This document shows positions 1 to 5,716 of a stretch of 6,172 nucleotides of DNA, piece after piece. Position numbers and translations under genes: made by a program. Position 1 is the stretch's first letter. Each line of letters begins with the position of its first letter. The DNA is taken from assembly GCA_018883285.1 (NCBI GenBank), contig VEQJ01000076.1:1-6172 (forward strand), read 5' to 3'. The DNA comes from Alphaproteobacteria bacterium. GTDB taxonomy: Bacteria; Pseudomonadota; Alphaproteobacteria; CAISOG01. Below the pieces are notes generated by a model, which saw only the letters and a list, made by a program, of their open reading frames with translations, was not told the DNA's origin and searched no databases.

Positions 1-175
1 GGTCGGAATAGGGGCGCACCGCCGCCATCACATCGGCACCAATGGTCAGGTTGGGCACAAAATGGCCATCCATCACATCCCAATGCAACCAGTCTGCCCC
101 CGCCTGGCTCACCGCCCGCGCCGATGCCCCCAGATTGGCAAAGTCGGCGGATAGCAGTGATGGGGCAATTTTCAT
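1..175 (-). CDS. rpe: Ribulose-phosphate 3-epimerase, N-terminal part (cut by left edge)
   Basis: Rpe interconverts D-ribulose 5-phosphate and D-xylulose 5-phosphate in the cytosolic pentose phosphate and Calvin cycles. The visible 58 codons begin [15 protein letters not shown] and contain [16 protein letters not shown] at residues 31-46, the signature of this TIM-barrel family. By family knowledge His31 and Asp33 are metal ligands, Asp33 also being a catalytic base, and Ser9 contacts substrate. The rest of the roughly 220-residue protein lies outside the window. The ATG at 173-175 is chosen because the family normally starts with this motif. However, no Shine-Dalgarno sequence precedes it; a 13-bp tandem repeat occupies that place. 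The same frame stays open upstream to a TAA at 356-358, but that extension is Arg/Leu-rich, has only TTG-type starts and comes from repeat DNA, so I treat it as non-coding. Identification is sure; the start is very likely. Confidence 0.95.
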   Translation of the reverse strand, partial: MKIAPSLLSADFANLGASARAVSQAGADWLHWDVMDGHFVPNLTIGADVMAAVRPYSD

Positions 176-176
176 A

Positions 177-212
177 AGTATTGGCTTGAAATATTGGCTT
201 GAGTATTGGTTG
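177..212. repeat. 13-bp tandem repeat at the rpe start
   Basis: Nearly three copies lie head to tail: AGTATTGGCTTGA (177-189), AATATTGGCTTGA (190-202) and a decayed GTATTGGTTG (203-212). The array ends one base before the rpe ATG (read on the minus strand) and replaces the expected ribosome binding site. Copy number could change by slippage. Any effect on rpe translation is inference. Confidence 0.7.
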
Positions 213-276
213 GGGCAGCAGAAAACGCGGGCAGCGTCGTCTTTCAGGTGGAACAGGTGGCCAGATTCGGGGCATC

Positions 277-351
277 GCAACCGCAACAGCCGCCGCAACC
301 TAGGCCGCCGCTGCAGCAACCTAAGCCGCCGCCCTTTGAACCTAAGCCCCG
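277..351. repeat. Degenerate 21-bp tandem repeat
   Basis: Units with period 21 start at 295 (GCAACCTAGGCCGCCGC), 316 (GCAACCTAAGCCGCCGC) and 337 (TGAACCTAAGCC). A worn GCAACC-rich stretch at 277-294 precedes them. On the minus strand one frame reads as a Gly/Cys-rich string with GGLGCC and GGLGCG units. That frame has no start codon and ends at a TGA near 248, so coding is not supported. The array lies between the CtrA box at 356-370 and rpe, within the presumed rpe leader. Confidence 0.6.
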
Positions 352-355
352 ATGG

Positions 356-393
356 TTAACGCTTAGTTAAAAACCTCTGCCCGCTGTGGTCAA
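356..393 (-). promoter_or_regulatory. Perfect CtrA box overlapping a sigma70-like promoter, pointing at rpe
   Basis: TTAA (356-359), seven bases, TTAA (367-370) is an exact match to the CtrA consensus TTAA-N7-TTAA. Read on the minus strand, TTGACC (393-388) and TTAACT (370-365) are separated by exactly 17 bases, giving a plausible -35/-10 pair whose -10 lies inside the CtrA box. This geometry would fit repression by CtrA, although activation from another start cannot be excluded. The next gene on this strand is rpe, whose ATG is about 180 bases downstream. The 176-467 gap holds this site and the two repeat arrays, and no other gene that I can see. Confidence 0.6.
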
Positions 394-467
394 GCCGTTT
401 GCATGCTAGGGTGTGTGGTTGGTTAGATAGTAATTTTAATAGGCGCTCGAAAATCGGCTCATCCCCC

Positions 468-1235
468 CTATCGCGCCTGCATGGGGGCGGGCATGGGGGT
501 GGTGCGCAGCCGTGCCAGGGCCTCACTCCGCTCTGCTCCTGACAACACGGAGGCCAACTGGTCGGCCAGCTTGCGTGCCTCCCCCACCCCCGCCTGCGCC
601 GCGCTGACAATCCACCGATAGGCCTCAACCCGGTCGCGCGGGGTGCCATTCCCCTGCCACAGCATCACGCCACGGTCATAATGCGCCTGCGGATAGCCCA
701 ATTCCGACGCATGGGTGATCCAGGCAAAGGCAATCCCCTGTTTCTTGGCATCGCTGGCGGCGCGTTGCAGCAGCATTTTGCCCAAACGGAAACAGGCGGC
801 GGGCAAATCCTGTGCCGCCGCCCGCCCGTACCACTGCATGGCCAGATTTTCATCGGCCTTAACCCCCCAACCATGTTCCAACAGCCCGCCAAAGGCGTAT
901 TGGGCGGGGGCAAAGCCCAGGCCAGCGGCCTTTTGATACAGATCGGCGGCCTTGGCCTGATCCTGATCCACGCCTTGACCCATCATATACAGATTGGCCA
1001 GCGCAAAGATGGCCTTAACCTGGCTGTTGTTGGCGTATTGTTGCAACACCGGCAGGGCGGATTTGTAATTTTGTAGGCTTAGGTCTTTGAGCGCCTGGCT
1101 AAGGGGATCCAGAATGGCCTGCGCCTGCGGGGCATAGCTGGTCGGGGGCGGCGCCGCCTGAGCCGTTGCGATGATGCCCACCATTAGGCCAATAGCGGCC
1201 AGCAACAGACGAATCGATGACAGGGGGGTGCGCAT
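468..1235 (-). CDS. Secreted Sel1-repeat (TPR-like) protein
   Basis: This 255-residue protein starts with a signal peptide: a basic MRTPLSSIR, a hydrophobic stretch at 10-24 and a likely cleavage after AQA at 25-27. The mature part should be periplasmic. It carries about four Sel1-like repeats of about 36 residues (roughly 74-109, 110-145, 146-182 and 183-218), with the typical Ala-rich helices, YMMGQGV and AxxLYxKAA patterns, and ends in a Pro/Met-rich tail. Sel1 proteins are helical scaffolds for protein-protein contacts; no enzymatic residues are expected and no partner can be read from sequence. The start ATG lies 5 bases after the stop of the upstream AIM24 gene, with GGGGAG about 9 bases before it, so the two form an operon. 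The third repeat is irregular. The family assignment is firm; the specific role is unknown. Confidence 0.88.
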   Translation of the reverse strand: MRTPLSSIRLLLAAIGLMVGIIATAQAAPPPTSYAPQAQAILDPLSQALKDLSLQNYKSALPVLQQYANNSQVKAIFALANLYMMGQGVDQDQAKAADLYQKAAGLGFAPAQYAFGGLLEHGWGVKADENLAMQWYGRAAAQDLPAACFRLGKMLLQRAASDAKKQGIAFAWITHASELGYPQAHYDRGVMLWQGNGTPRDRVEAYRWIVSAAQAGVGEARKLADQLASVLSGAERSEALARLRTTPMPAPMQAR

Positions 1236-1240
1236 TGCCT

Positions 1241-1945
1241 TTAACTCCCCGACGCTTTACGAGAGCTTGCCGCCACCTCCATAATCCGATCGACCAGACG
1301 GCTAAAGGGCAAGCTTTGCACCAACACTGATCCGGGGCCAACCAGATGGGCGAAAAACAACCCCTCCCCCCCGAACAACACATTGGTAAAACCGCCGATA
1401 AATTTGATGTCATAGCTGACGCTGGCGCTGAACCCTACCAGGCAGCCTGTTTCGATATTCAGATGCTCGCCCGCCTCCAACCGATGCTCCACAATCGCGC
1501 CGCCCGCGTGGACAAAGGCCATGCCGTGCCCCTTAAGCCGTTGCAAAATAAAGCCTTCGCCGCCAAAAAATCCCGCGCCCAGCTTTTTGGTAAAGGCAAC
1601 GCCAATGCCAACGTCCAGGGTGGCACACAGAAAGGCGTTCTTCTGACAAATATACTCACCGCCGTGGTCATCCAGGGCTAAGGGCATGATCTTGCCGGGG
1701 AACGGCGCGCTGAACGCCACCCGCCCCATGCCCGCGCCATCATAGCGAAAGCGCGACACAAAAAAGGATTCGCCGACGATCATCCGCTTAATACCGCTCA
1801 GAACGCCGCGCCCCGTGCCGGTGTTAATCTGCACCCCGTGGCTCATGTAAACCATGCTGCCCGGATCGGCATAAACCTCGTCCCCGTCGGCCAAAACGAT
1901 TTCGACCACCTGAATACTTTCGCCATAAATATTATAGCCGCGCAT
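1241..1945 (-). CDS. AIM24 / TIGR00266-family protein
   Basis: This 234-residue protein matches the AIM24 (formerly DUF124, TIGR00266) family of beta-rich, probably trimeric proteins. Recognisable elements are DPGSMVYMS (27-35), GESFFVSRF (58-66), GGEYICQKNAFLC (95-107), GGEGFILQRLKGHGMAFV (128-145) and VGPGSVLVQSLP (202-213). The biochemical role in bacteria is not established; the name comes from a yeast mitochondrial protein. No signal peptide or membrane helix is visible, so it is presumably cytosolic. I start at the ATG at 1943-1945 because AGGTG (1956-1952) lies six bases before it; a GTG at 1952-1954 would add three codons but falls inside that binding site. It is the first gene of an operon with the Sel1 protein and is transcribed divergently from ctrA, from a promoter at 1979-2007. 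The length is close to the family norm. Confidence 0.88.
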   Translation of the reverse strand: MRGYNIYGESIQVVEIVLADGDEVYADPGSMVYMSHGVQINTGTGRGVLSGIKRMIVGESFFVSRFRYDGAGMGRVAFSAPFPGKIMPLALDDHGGEYICQKNAFLCATLDVGIGVAFTKKLGAGFFGGEGFILQRLKGHGMAFVHAGGAIVEHRLEAGEHLNIETGCLVGFSASVSYDIKFIGGFTNVLFGGEGLFFAHLVGPGSVLVQSLPFSRLVDRIMEVAASSRKASGS

Positions 1946-1978
1946 GGTGTTCACCTATATAGTTAGAATGCTTTTGTT

Positions 1979-2007
1979 ATCATAGCTGATTTTGTGCTAT
2001 TGGCCAA
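1979..2007 (-). promoter_or_regulatory. Sigma70-like promoter of the AIM24-Sel1 operon
   Basis: Read on the minus strand, TTGGCC (2007-2002) and TATGAT (1984-1979) are spaced by exactly 17 bases. The -10 matches TATAAT at five of six positions and the -35 matches TTGACA at four of six. Transcription would start near 1972, leaving a short leader before the ATG at 1945. This is a sequence match only. Confidence 0.5.
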
Positions 2008-2088
2008 GCCTGGCTGTAATGACCTGCTGCCCATCGCATGGCCACATCAGGCCTGAGCATCGGCAATTCTTACGATCGTCAGCAAACG

Positions 2089-2139
2089 TTAACCATATTT
2101 TTACACATTTAACGCAAAACTTAAACGATAGTTAATTAA
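2089..2139 (+). promoter_or_regulatory. CtrA binding sites upstream of ctrA
   Basis: TTAA (2121-2124), ACGATAG, TTAA (2132-2135) is a perfect CtrA box about 70 bases before the ctrA ATG. A second, 7-of-8 match, TTAA-N7-TTTA, lies at 2089-2103. Extra TTAA half sites occur at 2109-2112 and 2136-2139. In Caulobacter, CtrA binds such sites in its own promoters, so autoregulation is the natural reading. No convincing -10/-35 pair could be fixed and no GANTC site lies in 1946-2205, unlike the CcrM-sensitive Caulobacter P1 promoter. Confidence 0.75.
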
Positions 2140-2205
2140 GCTTGGCATTATAGCTTTTCACCACTGTTTTTCTGTTTCCACCACGGCCGTTGATGAGGTT
2201 GTTTG

Positions 2206-2907
2206 ATGCGTGTTTTGTTAATTGAGGATGATTCCGCCACCGCCCAAATGCTTGAGCAAGTGCTGAAAGCCGGTGGTTACGTCGTTGATTCCACCGATTT
2301 TGGTGAGGACGGCTTGGACATGAGCAAGATTTACGATTACGACTTGATTTTGTTGGATCTGATGTTGCCCGATATTGATGGCCATAAAGTCTTGGCGCGC
2401 CTGCGCTCCGCCAGCATTAAAACGCCCGTCATGATCCTGTCGGGGCGGGGGCAGATTGATGACAAGCTTAAGGGATTGGATGGCGGCGCCGACGATTATT
2501 TGACCAAGCCGTTTGATCGGCGCGAGCTGTTGTCCAGGATTCAGGCGGTGATTCGCCGCTCTAAGGGGCATTCCTCCTCCCGCATTACGATTGGCAAGCT
2601 GGTGGTCAATTTGGATGCCCAAACCGTTGAGGTCGATGGGCGCACCGTTCACCTCACCATCAAAGAATATCGGATTATGGAGCTGTTGGCGATTCGCAAG
2701 GGCACCACCCTGACCAAAGAAATGTTCCTGAACCACCTGTATGGCGGCATGGATGAACCTGAGGCAAAAATCATCGACGTCTTTATCTGCAAACTGCGCA
2801 AAAAACTGCAAGAAGTGACCAGCGGCGAGGATTATATCGAAACCGTGTGGGGACGCGGCTATATGCTGAAAGATCCGGTAACAACCGCCGAACCGCAACT
2901 GGCCTAG
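2206..2907 (+). CDS. ctrA: Cell cycle response regulator CtrA
   Basis: CtrA is an OmpR-type response regulator that, when phosphorylated through the CckA-ChpT relay, binds TTAA-N7-TTAA sites to control division, motility and, in some alphaproteobacteria, replication. This 233-residue protein matches the Caulobacter protein from end to end as I recall it. Receiver residues 1-118 begin [14 protein letters not shown], with acidic-pocket Asp8/Asp9, phospho-acceptor Asp51 in [11 protein letters not shown], Ser79 and Lys101 in TKPF. The winged helix (about 125-225) contains the near-invariant [23 protein letters not shown] block (positions 163-181 here), [11 protein letters not shown] and [10 protein letters not shown]. 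The ATG at 2206 is chosen, not a TTG one codon earlier, because GAGGT (2195-2199) lies six bases upstream. The C-terminus ends AEPQLA; a hydrophobic end with Ala resembles ClpXP-type degrons, but proteolysis is inference. A perfect CtrA box upstream suggests autoregulation. Confidence 0.97.
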   Translation: MRVLLIEDDSATAQMLEQVLKAGGYVVDSTDFGEDGLDMSKIYDYDLILLDLMLPDIDGHKVLARLRSASIKTPVMILSGRGQIDDKLKGLDGGADDYLTKPFDRRELLSRIQAVIRRSKGHSSSRITIGKLVVNLDAQTVEVDGRTVHLTIKEYRIMELLAIRKGTTLTKEMFLNHLYGGMDEPEAKIIDVFICKLRKKLQEVTSGEDYIETVWGRGYMLKDPVTTAEPQLA

Positions 2908-2917
2908 GGCAGATTTT

Positions 2918-2935
2918 GTAATAGCTTGCTATAAC
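2918..2935. terminator. Weak hairpin between convergent ctrA and the orphan gene
   Basis: GTAATAGC, TT, GCTATAAC forms an inverted repeat with one A-A mismatch in the 21-base gap between the two stop codons, overlapping the last codons of the minus-strand gene. It could help stop transcription from either side, but it is AT-rich, has a very tight loop and lacks a clear T-run on either strand. Confidence 0.25.
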
Positions 2936-4008
2936 TGATTATATTCCAACAAATCAAAAAAATATGCCAGGCGGGCGGGGGTGATTTTTTGATTTTTATG
3001 TTGCGCCGTGAAATTGTGCCAGATTTGGTACAGGGTCGTTATCTCACTAACCGCCGCGGACATATCCCAAAAAATCTCACGACTGTCCGCCAGAAAATTA
3101 ATAAACTGATCCGGGCTTTTTCTTTTAATAAATAGATTTCCATAGGCTTCATCATAAAGATCTATGTTTTTTTTTATATCGCCTGTAGTTCTTTTTATTT
3201 TTGATACAAAGTAACATTTTTTGCTCTGCATGCTATTTTGTATATATCTGTTGTTATTGCCAACAGATGAAAACCATTTGGTCATTTGCGCAGCTTTTTG
3301 AGCATTGCTTTTAAATATATATGAATAGTAAACAATCCCTTTCCAAGAAAACAGAACCTCCTCAATATGATTGATATCAACATTAAGAGGCTTCATGATA
3401 TTGGCGGTATCGTCACAAAGGCGCCCCTGCCACAACAAGTCAACCAGTTTTGATAACTGATTTGGCACAACCTTTTGATCTGGATAGGCAAATTTTATAA
3501 TAGGAGAAAACTGCTTAGATACGTAGTCATAAATTTTTAGCCATTCATCTTTAGATATATTAAAGTACTCTTCAGGAATATCAATTCTTTTTCTTTTAAA
3601 ATTTTCATACAAAATAAACGGATCAACTGTCGGCAGGTCAAGAAATGATTCTATTATATTTTCGTCATAGTCAATAATGTCATTGTATTGCTTGCTATTA
3701 TTGCATAACACAGATACAATTCGTTCCAGACTGTTTTTTGATATTTCAAATGTAAGACCACCATTTAATATATTGTCTTCATAGGGATAATAAAGCTTTG
3801 TTATAAGCTTTTCATCATTTTTTATATCATTTTCTTTTGTTTTTTCATAAAAATTTGGCTGCTTAACAATAATACATTCATTTAAAACAGGTATTTTAAA
3901 TGCAAACTCAGTCTTTCTTTTTTGCTTTAGTTGTTTTGTGACTTCACGGCAGTTAAATACCCGCACCGCCCCCAATCTAACTGTTTCGACAAAAACATCA
4001 ATTTCCAT
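2929..4008 (-). CDS. AT-rich orphan protein of unknown function
   Basis: I do not recognise this 359-residue protein. It has no signal peptide or membrane helix and is probably cytosolic. Residues 1-110 are rich in Lys, Asn and Ile with beta-like strands (for example EFAFKIPVLNECIIVK). The rest looks helical, with segments that resemble conserved cores: LDLPTVDPFILYENF (123-137), KLVDLLWQGRL (187-197), FSWKGIVYYSYIF (220-232) and a C-terminal helical region from about 298. The ATG at 4006-4008 has AAGGGA (4018-4013) five bases upstream. GC is low: sampled 60-base rows range from about 22 to 48 percent, against about 50 in ctrA and about 70 in the PAP2 gene. The richest rows cover parts of the putative core. 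This suggests acquisition from elsewhere or relaxed selection. It converges on ctrA. A short intact reading frame with a good binding site argues for a real gene; function unknown. Confidence 0.75.
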   Translation of the reverse strand: MEIDVFVETVRLGAVRVFNCREVTKQLKQKRKTEFAFKIPVLNECIIVKQPNFYEKTKENDIKNDEKLITKLYYPYEDNILNGGLTFEISKNSLERIVSVLCNNSKQYNDIIDYDENIIESFLDLPTVDPFILYENFKRKRIDIPEEYFNISKDEWLKIYDYVSKQFSPIIKFAYPDQKVVPNQLSKLVDLLWQGRLCDDTANIMKPLNVDINHIEEVLFSWKGIVYYSYIFKSNAQKAAQMTKWFSSVGNNNRYIQNSMQSKKCYFVSKIKRTTGDIKKNIDLYDEAYGNLFIKRKSPDQFINFLADSREIFWDMSAAVSEITTLYQIWHNFTAQHKNQKITPARLAYFFDLLEYNQL

Positions 4009-4097
4009 AAGAATCCCTTAACAAAAATCACCCGCGTCACAAGCTCAATAACAAACAATATAAACAAAATCGGTTAAAATACTATTCAACTTTTTCA

Positions 4098-4193
4098 TAC
4101 ATTGGTGTGGTCGCTGAATTTGCTGAATTCAAGATTGCGAGCTTTTTCCAACACCCCCAAACAGCCTACGCCGCCGCCTGATGTTATCTGTTT
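4098..4193 (-). other. Possible coding relic or dispersed intergenic repeat
   Basis: In the 4009-4285 gap one minus-strand frame between TAA (4196-4194) and TGA (4097-4095) reads as 32 codons containing GCLGVLEKARNLEFSKFSDH, which looks protein-like. It has no ATG and no ribosome binding site. The opposite strand is also open (4011-4181), ends in AYAAA and likewise lacks a credible start. A 9-bp direct repeat, GCTGAATTT/GCTGAATTC, lies at 4113-4130. This could be a gene remnant or a copy of an intergenic repeat, but it could also be chance. Otherwise the gap holds the upstream region of the orphan gene, where I could not fix a promoter. Confidence 0.25.
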
Positions 4194-4226
4194 TTATGGA
4201 ATGTTAATATGCACGGTGTGCGAAGA

Positions 4227-4241
4227 TTAAACGCAACTTAG
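4227..4241. promoter_or_regulatory. Near-match CtrA box
   Basis: TTAA (4227-4230), ACGCAAC, TTAG (4238-4241) matches the CtrA consensus at seven of eight positions with correct spacing. It lies between the end of the PAP2 gene and the orphan gene, about 220 bases upstream of the latter's start, and 27 bases from a pair of GANTC sites at 4268-4278. Single near-matches arise by chance, so support is weak. Confidence 0.3.
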
Positions 4242-4285
4242 CTGCAACAAGTGGCCTATAGACAGAGGAATCTGATTCTCACCCG

Positions 4286-5176
4286 CTAACCCAGCGCCTT
4301 ATCCCCATCCGCGCCACCATTGGCGGGGGTGGGTTGCAACCATCCACGGGCGATCAGCCGCCGCGCGATCAGCCAGCCGCTAAGGGCGACCATCCACCCC
4401 GCCCACAACAGGTCACTAAGGAAATGTTTGCCCGCGCCCAATCGGGGCAAACTGACCGCCAGGCCGACCGCCATTCCAACCATCAGCCATCGGCGGCGGT
4501 TGCGGCGGCCTTGGGCAATCCAGGCGGGGGTTAACAGGGCGAATCCGACGCCCGCATCGCCACTGACAAAGCTGCAATTACGGCTGCATTGATGGGCGGG
4601 GATCCAGGCGGCGGAAAATTGCTGGCTGCCGCCGAAATCGGTGACCTGGTGGGGGCGCGCCCGCCCAAAGCTGGGCTTTACCACGCTGTTAACCAACAAC
4701 CCCGGCGCCAAGATCAAAACGATTAGCAGGTACAGCAGGCGGCGTTGGCGCGGCGGCATGCCCCGCAGCATCCGCTTCGGCGGCCAGATAGCGGCCTTAC
4801 CACCCGGCTTAGACGATCCCGCGCCCGCCCGCACAATCCCCCACCCGATTGCCAGCAGCAGTCCTATCCCCACCGCCCAACTGGTCAGATGCACCAGGCG
4901 GCTAAGTTGCCCGACCCAGGGCGATTGTTGCCACAAAAACCCCTGCTCAGCGGTAAAGAACCAGCCCGATACCGCCAAATCGGCCTGCGGCCACAGCGTT
5001 AGGGGCAGCAGCAGTAGCGCCAACCACAAAAAGATCCAGGGTTCCTGCCCCACCCTGCGCCACCATCCACGATGCGGGCTGGTCGGCGCGCCCGCCGATG
5101 GGGGTGTCATCGCGGCGTCAAAAGGCACGTTAGGGGGCTGGTTAGGGGGCGATTCAGGCAACATGGTTGCGGGCAT
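4286..5176 (-). CDS. PAP2-superfamily membrane phosphatase
   Basis: PAP2 membrane enzymes remove phosphate from lipid substrates such as undecaprenyl diphosphate, phosphatidate or lipid A, with the active site on the periplasmic face. This 296-residue protein has a Pro-rich cytosolic-type N-terminus and about six membrane segments (near 47-62, 100-116, 147-166, 208-222, 230-243 and 256-272). The phosphatase motifs are KPSFGRARP (K167 to R174-P175, KX6RP), FVSGDA (203-208, in place of PSGH) and RLGAGKHFLSD (R245, nucleophile H251, D255). The second motif lacks its usual His, with Asp207 instead. It also has a Cys pair near 197-201. Substrate cannot be read from sequence. Neither ATG (5176 or 5164) has a clear Shine-Dalgarno, and the frame is open back to the rpoZ stop, so the start is uncertain. 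It follows rpoZ by 69 bases on the same strand, possibly cotranscribed. Confidence 0.87.
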   Translation of the reverse strand: MPATMLPESPPNQPPNVPFDAAMTPPSAGAPTSPHRGWWRRVGQEPWIFLWLALLLLPLTLWPQADLAVSGWFFTAEQGFLWQQSPWVGQLSRLVHLTSWAVGIGLLLAIGWGIVRAGAGSSKPGGKAAIWPPKRMLRGMPPRQRRLLYLLIVLILAPGLLVNSVVKPSFGRARPHQVTDFGGSQQFSAAWIPAHQCSRNCSFVSGDAGVGFALLTPAWIAQGRRNRRRWLMVGMAVGLAVSLPRLGAGKHFLSDLLWAGWMVALSGWLIARRLIARGWLQPTPANGGADGDKALG

Positions 5177-5245
5177 GGGAAAATGGCCAACACAGGAAAA
5201 AGCAAGAGCAGCAGGCAGGGGGAAGTGGCCATGGCGGCCGCCCCC

Positions 5246-5695
5246 CTAATCCTCATCCACCTCATCAGCGCCAAAATCAACCGACATATCGGCGGCCTGA
5301 CCAATCAGATATTCGCCATCATCGCCATCTTCGGACATATCGGCCAGGGTGGTTAGGTCGGCATCCTCATCGGCGGCCTCACCCACGCTATAGCCATCCA
5401 ATTCATCCTCAACCACGATCAGGCTTTCTTCGGCCATGATAATATCGTCATCGGTGGCCACATCGGGTTGGCCAAATTTTTGCAGGTTGCGAACCAGGGC
5501 TTCTTTCAGGTCGCCCACCGCCACGGTTTGCTGAGCAATTTCGCGCAGGGCGATCACCGAATTTTTGTCGTTGTCGCGGGCAATGGTCAACACCGCCCCC
5601 GCGCCAATGTCGCGTGCCCGCTGCGCCGCCGCCACGGTCAGCTCAAATGGGTTTGGAATAACGGCCAAACAATCCTCAACAGTTACGCGCGCCAT
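5246..5695 (-). CDS. rpoZ: RNA polymerase omega subunit with acidic C-terminal tail
   Basis: RpoZ is the small omega subunit that binds the beta-prime subunit and helps core RNA polymerase assemble. The family core is clear: MARVTVEDC at the start, NPFEL (15-19, usually NRFEL), AAQRARDI (23-30), DNDKN (41-45) and VIALREIA (47-54). I start at the ATG at 5693-5695, not an upstream TTG at 5728, because the family starts MARVTVEDC and AGGTGGGG lies about eight bases before it. At 149 residues it is longer than E. coli omega (91) because of a strongly acidic tail from about residue 78. In the tail an ADMS unit recurs 17 residues apart (118-121 and 135-138), matching an 11-bp direct repeat at 5283-5293 and 5334-5344. 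Downstream is a PAP2 gene, not the spoT/relA homologue that often follows rpoZ in Alphaproteobacteria. Confidence 0.95.
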   Translation of the reverse strand: MARVTVEDCLAVIPNPFELTVAAAQRARDIGAGAVLTIARDNDKNSVIALREIAQQTVAVGDLKEALVRNLQKFGQPDVATDDDIIMAEESLIVVEDELDGYSVGEAADEDADLTTLADMSEDGDDGEYLIGQAADMSVDFGADEVDED

Positions 5696-5716
5696 GGATG
5701 CATCCCCACCTTTATC

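Noticed and set aside
277..351. CRISPR-like array
   Set aside because: The 21-bp units are directly adjacent with no unique spacers, and no cas genes are in the window.
42..359. Plus-strand open frame of 105 codons
   Set aside because: It is antisense to rpe and then runs through the 21-bp repeats; its composition reflects those and it matches nothing.
681..1076. Plus-strand open frame of 131 codons
   Set aside because: Antisense to the Sel1-repeat gene, whose signal peptide, repeats and ribosome binding site make the minus strand the coding one.
2218..2898. Minus-strand open frame of 226 codons across ctrA
   Set aside because: It is the mirror of the strongly conserved ctrA gene; its sequence follows from the ctrA codons and there is no binding site or family match.
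4011..4181. Plus-strand frame ending AYAAA as a tmRNA tag or small gene
   Set aside because: No tmRNA-like conserved ends or tRNA-like acceptor fold was seen, and no start codon with a binding site is present.
5107..5229. Minus-strand small secreted peptide starting MATSPCLLLLLFPVLAIF
   Set aside because: It looks like a signal peptide, but there is no ribosome binding site, most of it overlaps the PAP2 gene in another frame, and the Leu run comes from a simple CTGCTGCTCTTG stretch.
4641..5249. Plus-strand open frame of 202 codons
   Set aside because: It is antisense to the PAP2 gene, Pro/Arg/Ser-rich as expected from GC-rich shadow frames, with no recognisable domain.
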